A stretch of 64,000 nt of DNA from Guptibacillus hwajinpoensis (lineage in GTDB: Bacteria; Bacillota; Bacilli; Bacillales; Guptibacillaceae): the NCBI RefSeq assembly GCF_020171785.1, contig NZ_JAIVAE010000007.1, positions 1 to 64,000 on the forward strand. The letters run 5' to 3'. The notes under the pieces are model-generated. The model saw nothing but the letters and a program-made list of their open reading frames with translations. It searched no databases and was not told where the DNA came from. Both the position numbers and the translations under genes were made by a program. The stretch's first letter is position 1, and the number at the start of each line of letters is the position of its first letter. Of this stretch, positions 9,220-17,696 are shown in pieces.

Positions 9220-9332
9220 AGCGAAAGCGCCTGTTTATCCCCGACAAGCTTAAGGCGAGCCTAAATGTGGCGTTTTTGGCTACAATTAGGATTGACTTAA
9301 GACCTCGAGGGGATAGGCGCAGTAGCTGGACA
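9220..9332. repeat. Imperfect palindromic intergenic repeat
   Basis: The left arm AGCGCCTGTTTATCCCC (9226-9242) mirrors GGGGATAGGCGC (9309-9320), and inner CAAGCTTAAG mirrors CTTAAGACCTCG. The unit ends in AGCTGGACA. Such elements, starting with AAGCG..AAGCGCC and ending in AGCTGGACA, recur between genes in many Bacillaceae (recalled, not searched). Only one copy was seen in this window. It could fold into a long cruciform RNA. Confidence 0.55.
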
Positions 9333-9378
9333 GAAAAGCTAATGCGTTCGCAAGGCTCGACCAGCTGAATATCTTCAT

Positions 9379-9407
9379 AAAAAAACGGCCAATTGGCCGT
9401 TTTTTTA
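9379..9407. terminator. Bidirectional terminator
   Basis: AAAAACGGCCAA (9381-9392) and TTGGCCGTTTTT (9393-9404) form a palindrome with A- and T-tracts on either side. It serves yusG on the plus strand and the peroxiredoxin gene on the minus strand. Confidence 0.85.
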
Positions 9408-9412
9408 TTTTT

Positions 9413-9916
9413 TTATGCTTTATTTTTACGAATGTATTTAATGGTCGTAATCAATCCATCAGCTGAAGGTCGTCCGAATGGACTGGATTGGAGAAACTGT
9501 GCCATCAGCTTACCGTTCTCGTCGATTAGGAAAATGGCTGGTTCGCCATGTTCACCATGATCTTCGTAAGGATCGTTTTCGCGATGCATCATAACGCCAT
9601 AAGAGTCGATTGCAGCGTTTTCGTTGTCACTTAAGACTGGGAAATCAAGGCTGTGTTTATCTTTCATTTTTCGAAGCGATTCTAATTCGTCTTTCGCGAT
9701 TGCAATTGGGTGTACGTCTAGTTTTTGGAATGCGCCTAGATGTTCTTGTAGTTCTTCTAACTGTTCGTTACACACAGGACACCATTCACCTCTAAAAAAG
9801 ACAAGCATATGCCAGCGGTTATCTTCTTGTTGGTGCTGCTCAAATTGGAACAGCTCACCTTCTGTGTTAATTAGTGAAAAAGAGGGTGCCTGGTCTCCAA
9901 GTTTTAATTTAGCCAT
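9413..9916 (-). CDS. Peroxiredoxin-like AhpC/TSA protein
   Basis: A 167-residue thioredoxin-fold protein of the AhpC/TSA group. The active-site segment MLVFFRGEWCPVCNEQLEEL has a CxxC, so it could act as a peroxidase or disulfide reductase. The later EPAIFLIDENGKL block is the usual central strand of the fold. There is no signal peptide, so it should be cytoplasmic. ATG at 9916 has GGAG 8 nt upstream; a GTG at 9925 is in frame but overlaps the ribosome site. It is transcribed alone, between a bidirectional terminator and a divergent neighbour. Confidence 0.85.
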   Translation of the reverse strand: MAKLKLGDQAPSFSLINTEGELFQFEQHQQEDNRWHMLVFFRGEWCPVCNEQLEELQEHLGAFQKLDVHPIAIAKDELESLRKMKDKHSLDFPVLSDNENAAIDSYGVMMHRENDPYEDHGEHGEPAIFLIDENGKLMAQFLQSSPFGRPSADGLITTIKYIRKNKA

Positions 9917-10055
9917 TTTTACCACTCCATTCTTTAATCATATTCATTTATTTCCACGAGTTGAGCATGATAAAACATAATTGCATGGTTTAACTGCACG
10001 GTGGTTAAGGGAAAATAGGTATTGGAAAAGAAAATCACCTATGGAGGTAATGATA

Positions 10056-10580
10056 ATGGCTTTGTCGAAGGAAGAATTACAGCAATTTAAAAAACAGTTA
10101 CTTGATTTAAAGAAAGAGCTTTTAGATAGTGGTGCTAGTCATCGCGATGAAAATGCGGCATTATCCGATGAGACTGGAGAATTAACGTCGTACGATAATC
10201 ATTTTGCTGATATGGCTTCTGAGTTGGACCAACGTGAGAAGGATATTACTTTAGAAGATGCAGCAAGAGAAAGATTGAGTTTAATTAATACAGCACTTGA
10301 TCGTATTCGTGAAGGAAACTATGGCATTTGTGTGGATACTGGAGAAGAGATTGATAAAGAACGCCTTGAAGCCATTCCTTATGCTATTCGTACGAAAGAA
10401 GCACAGGATAAATTAGAAGAGGCGAAAGAAGATAGCCGACCAGATGATGAAGCTACTTTTGAGACCGCAGGTAATCGAGAAGATGATCGTCTACGTACAG
10501 TTGATGATCTTCAAAGAGAACACGGTAATTCGACTTCCGAAACGTATCTAGAAGAAGATCCGGATAGAGAAACGGAGTAA
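10056..10580 (+). CDS. YteA/DksA-like regulatory protein
   Basis: A 174-residue protein of the TraR/DksA superfamily, YteA type. An N-terminal coiled coil (LSKEELQQFKKQLLDLKKEL) is followed by DNHFADMASELDQRE and the degenerate zinc-finger region GNYGICVDTGEEIDKERLEA. Only one Cys remains of the four that bind zinc in DksA, so metal binding is doubtful. The C-terminal tail is acidic. ATG 10056 has GGAGGT 7 nt upstream. Similar Bacillus proteins are linked to sporulation or stress, but the role here is not known. Confidence 0.8.
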   Translation: MALSKEELQQFKKQLLDLKKELLDSGASHRDENAALSDETGELTSYDNHFADMASELDQREKDITLEDAARERLSLINTALDRIREGNYGICVDTGEEIDKERLEAIPYAIRTKEAQDKLEEAKEDSRPDDEATFETAGNREDDRLRTVDDLQREHGNSTSETYLEEDPDRETE

Positions 10581-10720
10581 TTGACGGTTACCTGGCTCAA
10601 TAGCTGTTGTATAATTATATCCCGTTAGCTAATCTACTTCTAAAGTGAAACGATTTGCTTCCAACCACCATATGCTATAGCAATGCATTGATACGACAGC
10701 TTGAAATGGAGCGTTGTGCC

Positions 10721-11050
10721 ATGAATGATAAAGTAATTATTGTCGAAGGAAAAACAGATAAACAGCAGCTAATGAGAGTGTTGGATGAACCTGTTCATAT
10801 TATTTGCACCTATGGAACAATTAGCTTTGAGCGACTTGAAGAATTAAGTGAGGAACTTGAAGAGAAAGACGTGTTTGTACTAGTTGATGCAGATGATGCA
10901 GGTGAGAAATTAAGGCGACAATTAACACAGGAAATTCCCCACGCAGAACATCTTTATATCACAATGCTTCACCGCGAAGTAGCAGAGACACCGCTAAATT
11001 ATTTAACAAGAATTTTAAGAGCAGCGAAGTTTAAAGTAGTAACTGTATAA
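10721..11050 (+). CDS. yusF: Toprim-domain protein YusF
   Basis: A 109-residue single Toprim domain. The first motif is VIIVEGKTDK with the metal-binding Glu, and the second is VFVLVDADDAGEKLRR with the acidic DxD. Toprim folds occur in primases, topoisomerases and small RNA-cutting enzymes such as RNase M5. The position next to yusE and yusG supports YusF. ATG 10721 has GGAG 9 nt upstream; a longer reading from 10655 has none. The nucleic-acid substrate is unknown. Confidence 0.85.
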   Translation: MNDKVIIVEGKTDKQQLMRVLDEPVHIICTYGTISFERLEELSEELEEKDVFVLVDADDAGEKLRRQLTQEIPHAEHLYITMLHREVAETPLNYLTRILRAAKFKVVTV

Positions 11051-11122
11051 TGTAAGTAAAAGATTAACGAAGGGAAGCTTTAAGTAGCTTCCTTTTGGTC
11101 TTAAAGGGATTGAGGCATATTG

Positions 11123-11425
11123 ATGCAAGATATTACTGACGAAGCTTTGATTAAAGAGCTTTTAGAAAAAGAAGGTAGTGTTATATTCTTCTATACTCCC
11201 TTTTGTCAGACATGTAAAATAGCAGAGCGAATGTTACATATTGTTACAGAAGCAAAAGAGATGGACACTGTTGTATATACGTGCAATTTGAATTATTTTC
11301 CTTGGGTTGCCGAAGTGCTTGAAATACAAAGTGTTCCTGCATTAACAATTATTGGTGGAAAAGATGAAAATCGGATCCTTTTTGCATTTGAATCCGTGGT
11401 AACAATCGATAAATTTCTTAATTAA
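11123..11425 (+). CDS. yusE: Thioredoxin-like protein YusE
   Basis: A 100-residue thioredoxin-fold protein. The redox site is FYTPFCQTCKIAERM (CxxC), and the cis-proline loop is SVPALTIIG. It lacks a leader, so it is cytoplasmic. ATG 11123 has GAGG 7 nt upstream. The gene follows yusF by about 70 bp and may be cotranscribed. It likely reduces a protein disulfide; the partner is not known. Confidence 0.88.
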   Translation: MQDITDEALIKELLEKEGSVIFFYTPFCQTCKIAERMLHIVTEAKEMDTVVYTCNLNYFPWVAEVLEIQSVPALTIIGGKDENRILFAFESVVTIDKFLN

Positions 11426-11777
11426 AGTAAATTCGTTTGATGAATTTTGACCATCTAGCCGTTTTTTATAAAATGCAAAAACCTTGTCTGCAAGGGAAAA
11501 AATGAATATTTAATTTGCTGAAAATTAAGCAAGATTAATAATGATAAGATAATATAACAGGAAGTAAAGAAACAGTAACATTGTCATAAAATTGTATTTT
11601 CGTTGATGCTGATTGAGTGGTATAACTGAATAGAGTCACCATTCCACTGTTTCGTACGGATGGTGGCGCATTTCATTTTCTAACCTATTATAGAATTTCC
11701 AGAACTTAAAAACATCTAAGAATTCAACCCGAAAAGCGGTCTAGTTGAGATTGACTGCAATATGAGAGGTGTATAAC
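11426..11777. other. Long leader/spacer before sigI
   Basis: No gene is visible. A hairpin pairs GTCACCAT (11635-11642) with ATGGTGGC (11660-11667) around a 17-nt loop, with only a weak T-rich tail. I looked for the SigI-type autoregulatory promoter; AACCCG near 11728 resembles part of a -35 but no well-placed CGAA follows, so I do not call it. Confidence 0.35.
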
Positions 11778-12542
11778 ATGACAACCATTTCAATCAGCGC
11801 AATGGGAAATTTCGCTAATAAAAATGAAAACAAAAAAGAGACTATTACTTTAGAAGATAAAGTTGATCGTATACAGAATGGAAATCAAGCGTTACGCAAT
11901 CAGCTTTTAGAAGACTATCAACCTTTTATTAAGAAAATCACGTCTAAAGTTTGCAATCGCTATATAAATCATTCGATGGATGAGTTCAGTATAGGACTAT
12001 CCGCTTTTAATGAAGCGATGGATCAGTATCGAAAAGGCCAGGGAAGCAGATTTTTAACATTTGCTGATATGGTGATTAGAAGAAGAGTGATCGATTATAT
12101 ACGAAAAGAAGCGCGACAAAATAAGTATATTTACCTTGAACCTGAGGAACTTGATGAGGAAGGTCGGCTAGAAGATAGCTTTGCAGAACAAAAAGCCGCC
12201 CTTGATGTATATGAGATTGATAAACAACGTGAAGTACGAATGTTTGAAATTGAGGAATATGAGCAGTTGCTGAAGAAATTTAGTATTACGTTTAAGGTTC
12301 TTAGCAAAAACTGTCCGAAACATATTGATGCAAGAGAAAATGCCAAGATGATTGCAAAATTAATCGCAGATGATCACGTTCTTTCAGGATATTTATTAGA
12401 GAAAAAGCAGCTCCCTATAAAAGATTTGCTGGCGCTCGTTACATGCAGTCGCAAAACGATTGAACGTAATCGAAAGTATATAATAGCAGTTGCATTAATT
12501 CATTTGGGTGGATTTAATGCGCTGAAATCTTATATACAGTAG
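11778..12542 (+). CDS. sigI: RNA polymerase sigma factor SigI
   Basis: A 254-residue alternative sigma factor of the SigI type, which in B. subtilis responds to heat and cell-envelope stress. Region 2 is seen in MDEFSIGLSAFNEAMDQY and FLTFADMVIRRRVIDYIRKE. The C-terminal half carries a helix-turn-helix-like segment (KDLLALVTCSRKTIERNRKY). ATG 11778 follows AGAGGTG. rsgI starts 22 bp downstream, the standard sigma/anti-sigma pair, so SigI should be held inactive by the RsgI cytoplasmic domain. Confidence 0.93.
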   Translation: MTTISISAMGNFANKNENKKETITLEDKVDRIQNGNQALRNQLLEDYQPFIKKITSKVCNRYINHSMDEFSIGLSAFNEAMDQYRKGQGSRFLTFADMVIRRRVIDYIRKEARQNKYIYLEPEELDEEGRLEDSFAEQKAALDVYEIDKQREVRMFEIEEYEQLLKKFSITFKVLSKNCPKHIDARENAKMIAKLIADDHVLSGYLLEKKQLPIKDLLALVTCSRKTIERNRKYIIAVALIHLGGFNALKSYIQ

Positions 12543-12564
12543 TTGGAAAAAAGGGGGCCAGGGG

Positions 12565-13899
12565 ATGAAAAAAGGGGTCATTATGGACATTCGCGGAAGA
12601 AAGGCAGTTGTACTAACTCCTGATGGAGAATTTTCAACGATCAATCTGAAGCGAAATCATACGTTAACAATCGGCTCTGAAATTAAACTTGCACCAAAAC
12701 CACTAAATAAGAAAAAAGGTTATTTTACCCCCTCTATGCCCACCCTGGCCGGTATGGCAGCAATTCTATTGTTAGTCGTCATCGTAACAGGCGTTATTCC
12801 TGTTAGACAGAATGATGTAGTTGCAGCCTATGTAAGCTTTGATATCAATCCAAGTATTGAGGTTGGAGTTAATTCTGATCTTGAAGTTATTCAATATCAA
12901 GCATGGAATTCAGACGGTGAAGGGTTGAACTTAGAACGGGATACAATGAATATGCCACTTAGCGAGTTTGGAGGATTACTTGTCTCGAAACTCGATAACG
13001 AAGGCTATCTAGAAGAAGGTCGGGAATTGCTTATTGTCGCTTCGAACGTTGAAGCAAAAGAAAGTAAAGGAATCACCGGGGATCTAGAAGCCGTTATCAG
13101 AGGGATAGAAAACAATCACGCACTTGTTACTCAAGCAGTTGCTATTACAACCATCCTTGATGCTGATTTCAGTATGCGCGAAAAAGCAATAGAACATGGG
13201 ATATCTCAAGGGAAATATATGGCCTACCTCGCAGCCGTTGATCGGGGAGCTTCTTTGTCAATGGACGAAGTACGAAATCTATCTGTGGAAAAAATGGATG
13301 AAATGCAACCCGAAAGTATGACCGCCGCTGAGGCGAAAGAATCGGAAGTTCCTGATGAATCCAAAGTGAAAGATCCGCAAACACCTATTGAAGATTCTGT
13401 TGTCCAATTAAACGACAAAAAAGTACCTGATCAAGAGGATGAAAACGGAGAACTTATCCTCAAACAACCTGAAAAAAAACCTGTTCCTGAATCAAAAAAC
13501 AATCAATCGAATAATGTTAATTCCAATGAGGCAAAGAAAACTAATTCTTCTAATGGCACGCGGACACAAAAAGATGACAAAGAAGATCAACATGAAAAAG
13601 AGAAACAAGATAAACCAGAAAAAAAAACGGAAACTAAAGTAGAAAAAGAACAAGAAAAAGAAAAAAAGCAGGCTGCAAAACAAAATAGTAAAATAGATAA
13701 AGCACAAGAAAAAGCTGAAAAGAAGGATGAGAAGGAACAAGAAAAGGCTGAAAGAAAAAGCGATAAGTCTCAAGAAAAGTCTGAGAAGAAAGACGAGAAA
13801 GCGCAAGACAAAGAGGAAAAGAAAAGCGAAAAAGCTCCAAAGAAAGAAGACCCAGAAAATAATAAAGGCAAGTCTGAAGAAAAGAAAAAAGATTCGTGA
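12565..13899 (+). CDS. rsgI: Anti-sigma-I factor RsgI with Lys/Glu-rich tail
   Basis: A 444-residue single-pass membrane protein. Residues 1-50 form the small SigI-binding domain (MDIRGRKAVVLTPDGEF). Residues about 59-79 are the membrane helix. The outer domain has AAYVSFDINPSIEV, whose Asn95-Pro96 matches the self-cleavage site of RsgI proteins. From about residue 290 the tail is disordered, and beyond about 325 it is made almost only of Lys, Glu, Asp, Gln and Ser in loose repeats such as EKAEKKDEKEQEKAE. It is longer than the B. subtilis protein mainly through this tail. ATG 12565 follows AAGGGGG. Confidence 0.93.
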   Translation: MKKGVIMDIRGRKAVVLTPDGEFSTINLKRNHTLTIGSEIKLAPKPLNKKKGYFTPSMPTLAGMAAILLLVVIVTGVIPVRQNDVVAAYVSFDINPSIEVGVNSDLEVIQYQAWNSDGEGLNLERDTMNMPLSEFGGLLVSKLDNEGYLEEGRELLIVASNVEAKESKGITGDLEAVIRGIENNHALVTQAVAITTILDADFSMREKAIEHGISQGKYMAYLAAVDRGASLSMDEVRNLSVEKMDEMQPESMTAAEAKESEVPDESKVKDPQTPIEDSVVQLNDKKVPDQEDENGELILKQPEKKPVPESKNNQSNNVNSNEAKKTNSSNGTRTQKDDKEDQHEKEKQDKPEKKTETKVEKEQEKEKKQAAKQNSKIDKAQEKAEKKDEKEQEKAERKSDKSQEKSEKKDEKAQDKEEKKSEKAPKKEDPENNKGKSEEKKKDS

Positions 13900-13935
13900 A
13901 GCATCATGCTATTATTCATTTTATATCCATTATTT

Positions 13936-13971
13936 AAGCCAGAGGGATTCCGATTCCTCTGGCTTTTTTTA
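13936..13971. terminator. Terminator between convergent rsgI and thiol-protein genes
   Basis: AAGCCAGAGG (13936-13945) pairs with CCTCTGGCTT (13956-13965), followed by a T-tract on the plus strand. Confidence 0.85.
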
Positions 13972-14388
13972 CTTCATGATGGATGGAAGAGCTTTCGCAA
14001 TATCGAGGAAAGAAGATTGGTCATTAAAAACGTTAACAATTTGATGATTTCTATCGAGTAGAACTGTTGTTGGAACTCCAGTACACCCGTAATCATCATA
14101 CGTTTCTCGACCATTGTCACGTAAGACAGGAAAAGGAAGATCGTTTTTTATCGTAAATTCTTTTCCGGCTTCCTCTGATCGTTCTCGTCCAGTTACATTT
14201 ATTGTTAAGAAGGCTAGCTTTTCAAGATCAGCATGGTGGTAAAATTGCTCTTTCATCGGCAGATCTTTCATACAGTCAGGACACCAGGATGTCCAGAATG
14301 TGATCATTACTGGTTTTCCAACAAAGTCAGTAAGGCGAATGACATCGCCACTATTCATATCCTCTAATGCAAAGAAGGGTGCTTCCAT
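13969..14388 (-). CDS. ResA/TlpA-like thiol-disulfide protein
   Basis: A 139-residue thioredoxin-fold protein of the TlpA/ResA group. The active site is ITFWTSWCPDCMKDLP and the cis-proline is in GCTGVPTTVLLD. Unlike ResA it has no N-terminal membrane anchor or signal peptide, so it is probably cytoplasmic. ATG 14388 has GAGGTG upstream. It is a single gene, convergent with rsgI and divergent from the metX riboswitch promoter. Confidence 0.85.
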   Translation of the reverse strand: MEAPFFALEDMNSGDVIRLTDFVGKPVMITFWTSWCPDCMKDLPMKEQFYHHADLEKLAFLTINVTGRERSEEAGKEFTIKNDLPFPVLRDNGRETYDDYGCTGVPTTVLLDRNHQIVNVFNDQSSFLDIAKALPSIMK

Positions 14389-14510
14389 AGTTGTTCACCT
14401 CTTTTAAATGGTCTATCGTTACCTTATCAAAAAGTTCATTCTAACGAAAGATTTCTGGTCATAGACTGTTTTATCCCTGAGTTCAAAAGAATAAAAAATC
14501 TGAAAAATGT

Positions 14511-14539
14511 TTGACACTAATGCGCCACCTTGCTAAAAT
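14511..14539 (+). promoter_or_regulatory. SigA-type promoter of metX-metY
   Basis: TTGACA (14511-14516) and TAAAAT (14534-14539), 17-bp spacing. It lies 33 bp before the SAM aptamer. Confidence 0.85.
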
Positions 14540-14571
14540 AAACACAATTAATTAAAAACGAAATATTCTTA

Positions 14572-14678
14572 CTTATCTAGAGAGGCGGAGGGACTGGCCC
14601 TATGAAGCCCGGCAACCGTCAAACCAATCTTGGTTTGAAAAGGTGCCAAATCCTGCAGGAGAAATCCTGAAAGATAAG
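14572..14678 (+). promoter_or_regulatory. SAM riboswitch (S-box), metX
   Basis: The conserved S-box core GGAGGGACTGGCCC (14587-14600), then ATGAAGCCCGGCAACC, is present. P1 pairs CTTATC (14572-14577) with GATAAG (14673-14678). An inner stem is formed by CAAACCAATCTTGGTTTG. SAM binding should stabilise P1 and let the downstream terminator form, so metX-metY is transcribed when SAM is low. Confidence 0.96.
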
Positions 14679-14697
14679 CGGAGCTGATGAATAAATC

Positions 14698-14733
14698 AAG
14701 CCTCTCTGTCTTTCAGAGAGGCTTTTTATTTTA
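14698..14733 (+). terminator. S-box terminator before metX
   Basis: AAGCCTCTCTG (14698-14708) pairs with CAGAGAGGCTT (14714-14724), followed by T residues. It is the expression platform of the preceding SAM riboswitch. Confidence 0.92.
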
Positions 14734-14775
14734 AGTAAAAACAAGCAGCATTTGTTTGAAAGGAGTGATAGGGGT

Positions 14776-15861
14776 TTGGATAGAGAGACGATATACGAAG
14801 ATCAGACGGTATCGATTGGTTCGTTAATCTTAGAATCTGGCAATGAACTTCATGACGTTGAACTTGCATATGAACGTGTGGGTCCAAGGGGAGCGCCGAT
14901 GATTCTTGTCTGTCATGCTTTAACGGGAAATCAGTATACCGTCGGCCATGAAGAAGCTGGCTGGTGGAAAGGATTAATTGGGAAAGGTGCTTCGATCGAT
15001 ACTTCTGATTTTCAAGTGATTACATTTAATGTCCTTGGGGGATGTAATGGCTCGACAGGACCACAATCGATCAACCCAGTTACGCAGAAGCGTTACCAAG
15101 CCGATTTTCCGTTTGTTTCTGTAAGAGACATGGTGCATTCTCAGAAGAAAGCGTTAGAGGCACTTGGTATCCACCACCTCCATGCTGTCATTGGTGGATC
15201 TCTTGGAGGGATGCAGGTACTTGAATGGGGGCTCCTCTATCCAGATTGGATGGATCATCTTATCCCACTTGCCGTCACACCAACCCTGAACGCCTATGGA
15301 ATTGCCTATAATGCCATTTCTAGATTTGCGATTACGAATGATCCGAACTGGAGGAATGGTTACTATCATAGTGATCAAGCTCCAACATCTGGGCTTGCAA
15401 CCGCAAGAATGATTGGAATGGTCTCCTATCGAACGGATGAAATGTTCCAAAAAAAATTCGGTCGAGGCGTTAAAGGGGCTTCAGTTAGTCATAAAGAACC
15501 CCAATACGATGTCGAATCCTATCTTCAATATCAAGGAAATAAACTTGTAAGTCGATTTGATGCAAATAGCTACTTATATTTGTTAAAGGCGATGGATAAC
15601 CACGATATTGGCATTGAAAGAGGCAATCTTACCTTAGTAAACAAAAGATTCAAAGCAAACATCCTCGCAATTGGGTTCAAAGGGGATCTGATTTATCCAC
15701 CAGATGAATTAGAAAAACTTTTTCATCAAGGCTCATCCTCTCAGTTTTATCTTGTCGATACAAAATTTGGTCACGATGGGTTTCTTGTTGAGTTTGATAA
15801 ATGGGGACCGCTTATAAAAGAACAACTTACAATGATAAACAAAATCGAAGGAGTGAAGTGA
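14776..15861 (+). CDS. metX: Homoserine O-acetyltransferase
   Basis: A 361-residue alpha/beta hydrolase that activates homoserine for methionine synthesis. The nucleophile elbow is VIGGSLGGMQVLEW; the catalytic Asp and His lie in GFKGDLIYPPDE and FGHDGFLVE. The oxyanion segment CHALTGNQY is present. TTG 14776 is chosen because GGAGTGAT begins 14 nt upstream; a TTG at 14752 has no ribosome site. Acetyl versus succinyl specificity cannot be read here; MetX enzymes use acetyl-CoA in most cases. It is the first gene after the S-box and metY follows at once. Confidence 0.94.
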   Translation: MDRETIYEDQTVSIGSLILESGNELHDVELAYERVGPRGAPMILVCHALTGNQYTVGHEEAGWWKGLIGKGASIDTSDFQVITFNVLGGCNGSTGPQSINPVTQKRYQADFPFVSVRDMVHSQKKALEALGIHHLHAVIGGSLGGMQVLEWGLLYPDWMDHLIPLAVTPTLNAYGIAYNAISRFAITNDPNWRNGYYHSDQAPTSGLATARMIGMVSYRTDEMFQKKFGRGVKGASVSHKEPQYDVESYLQYQGNKLVSRFDANSYLYLLKAMDNHDIGIERGNLTLVNKRFKANILAIGFKGDLIYPPDELEKLFHQGSSSQFYLVDTKFGHDGFLVEFDKWGPLIKEQLTMINKIEGVK

Positions 15862-15862
15862 A

Positions 15863-17161
15863 ATGGCAGATAAAAAATATCATTTAGAAACGATTGGCAT
15901 TCATGGAGGGTTACAAGCAGATCCTGCTACGGGAGCTAGAGCACTACCAATCTATCAATCCAATGCTTATCGATTTGACAATACTGACCACGCCGCTGAT
16001 TTATTTGCATTAAAAGAAGAAGGGTTTATCTATTCAAGGATTGGAAATCCAACTGTCGGAGCGCTTGAAGAACGAATTGCTCAGCTTGAAGGTGGTGTTG
16101 GAGCGCTTGCACTAGCAAGTGGTATGGCAGCCATTACTACGGCGATATTAAATGTTGCAAATAGCGGAGATGAAATTGTTTCAGCATCAACTTTATACGG
16201 TGGAACGTACAATCTCTTTTCAGCTACACTTCCGAAATACGGGATAAAAACCAACTTTGTTGACCCGGAAAATGTGGAATCCTTTAGGCAAGCCATTACA
16301 CCAAACACGAAAGCCATTTTTGCTGAAACGATTGGAAATCCTGGTCTTCACGTATTGAATATCGAAAAAGTAGCTGAAATTGCACATGATGCGGGCATAC
16401 CACTAATTATTGACAATACCTTTGCAACACCTTATCTATGCCGACCAATTGAACACGGAGCAGATATCGTCGTTCATTCAGCGACAAAGTGGCTTGGTGG
16501 AAATGGCTCAACGATGGGAGGCATCATTGTGGATGGAGGAAAGTTCGATTGGAACTCCCCTAAATTTCCTGGATTCACAGAGCCAGATCATACGTATCAC
16601 GGCATCGTTTTTGCTGAAGCCCTCCCAGAAGCTGCGTACATTGTTAAAGCAAGAGTGCAGCTCCTAAGAGATACGGGTGCTGCGCTTAGTCCATTTAACG
16701 CTTTTCAAATAGCTCTTGGCGTTGAAACGCTGCATGTTCGCATGAAAGAGCACATTGCTAACACGCGAAAGCTAGTCTCTTATTTGAAAGACAATCCGTC
16801 CGTTGAATGGGTGAGCTATCCTGAGGAAGAGGACCATCCTTCACATCAACTTGTTCACAAATATCTTCCGAAAGGCGCCGGGGCTGTCGTTGTATTCGGC
16901 ATTAAAGGAGGTCGTGAAACAGGTGCAGGGATTATCAATGCTGTTGATCTCTGGTCTCACGTTGCAAATGTTGGGGATGCGAAAAGCTTAATTATCCATC
17001 CAGCAAGTACCACTCATCAGCAACTAAGTGCTGATGAACTAGTGGCATCTGGTGTAAGAGACGATCTGATTCGACTCTCTGTCGGAATTGAGCACATTGA
17101 TGATTTAATTGATGATTTAGATCAAGCGATCGCAAAAGCAAAAGTGGAAGCTAGCGTTTAA
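15863..17161 (+). CDS. metY: O-acetylhomoserine sulfhydrylase
   Basis: A 432-residue PLP enzyme of the Cys/Met metabolism family that makes homocysteine directly from O-acetylhomoserine and sulfide. The length and the insertions are those of MetY rather than MetB. The PLP lysine is in VVHSATKWLGGNGSTMGG; YSRIGNPTVGALEERIAQLE is the N-terminal family signature. ATG 15863 starts one base after the metX stop, with GGAGTGAAG inside the metX end. Together metX-metY give a direct-sulfhydrylation route under SAM riboswitch control. Confidence 0.95.
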   Translation: MADKKYHLETIGIHGGLQADPATGARALPIYQSNAYRFDNTDHAADLFALKEEGFIYSRIGNPTVGALEERIAQLEGGVGALALASGMAAITTAILNVANSGDEIVSASTLYGGTYNLFSATLPKYGIKTNFVDPENVESFRQAITPNTKAIFAETIGNPGLHVLNIEKVAEIAHDAGIPLIIDNTFATPYLCRPIEHGADIVVHSATKWLGGNGSTMGGIIVDGGKFDWNSPKFPGFTEPDHTYHGIVFAEALPEAAYIVKARVQLLRDTGAALSPFNAFQIALGVETLHVRMKEHIANTRKLVSYLKDNPSVEWVSYPEEEDHPSHQLVHKYLPKGAGAVVVFGIKGGRETGAGIINAVDLWSHVANVGDAKSLIIHPASTTHQQLSADELVASGVRDDLIRLSVGIEHIDDLIDDLDQAIAKAKVEASV

Positions 17162-17177
17162 GAAATATTAGTGGAAA

Positions 17178-17206
17178 GCCCTTTTCTCATTGAGAAGAGG
17201 GTTTTT
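17178..17206 (+). terminator. Terminator of metX-metY
   Basis: CCCTTTTCTC (17180-17189) pairs with GAGAAGAGGG (17192-17201, one G-T pair), followed by TTTTT. Confidence 0.85.
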
Positions 17207-17341
17207 GCATGTTTTCTATTTTTGTTCAAATAAAGTTTGCCTATGACACGACATCTGTAAATGTTCAATATTATCTTTAAAGATAATGCACGCTATTAAG
17301 GATGCAACTTTAATAATAGAATTTGATAAATATGCTTTTGT

Positions 17342-17617
17342 ATAAATGAACAAAATACGCAAGGTTTCTATGAAGATCGATTGTTGAGTAAGCTAGAATC
17401 AAACCCCTATTTTCAATGGAGGAAGTATAAAATCGATTACTTTGGCATCTTTCAAGTGCAGTGGTTATAAGTAGAAAAACAAGATGAGTTAAATAATTAT
17501 GCAATGGTAGCTGTCTATGGTCGTAAGCTAGATAAAAGTTGAGGATTAGCAGTTGTAAAGGAGGTTTTTCACTTAACTGAGAAAGGGATGACGTTCACCA
17601 ACGTAACCCTAGTTTAA
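17342..17617 (+). pseudogene. Possible decayed reading frame
   Basis: One frame reads 92 codons with only two internal stops (TAA 17468-17470, TGA 17540-17542) and ends at TAA 17615-17617. It has protein-like stretches such as YFQWRKYKIDYFGIFQVQ and NNYAMVAVYGRKLDKS, then VVKEVFHLTEKGMTF. A frameshift near 17340 might join it to an upstream segment. No start with a ribosome site is seen. In AT-rich DNA a frame this open occurs by chance now and then, so this is only a candidate gene remnant. Confidence 0.3.
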
Positions 17618-17630
17618 GTGATTAACATCA

Positions 17631-17644
17631 TGTAAGCGCTTTTA
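17631..17644 (+). promoter_or_regulatory. Secondary cre-like site upstream of ilvE
   Basis: TGTAAGCGCTTTTA matches the cre consensus at 13 of 14 positions. It lies 53 bp upstream of a perfect cre, suggesting paired binding by CcpA. Confidence 0.4.
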
Positions 17645-17696
17645 TTAATTTTACAATAAAAAATTTCGTGTGACCAAATCTCACGCACGACAGGAT

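Noticed and set aside
11726-11745. Possible SigI-dependent autoregulatory promoter
   Set aside because: AACCCG resembles a -35 part but no CGAA-type -10 lies at suitable distance.
13492-13806. A 104-codon minus-strand frame rich in Phe and Leu opposite the rsgI tail
   Set aside because: It is the complement of the Lys/Glu-rich repeats, has no ribosome site, and its hydrophobic look is a by-product of AAR codons read backwards.
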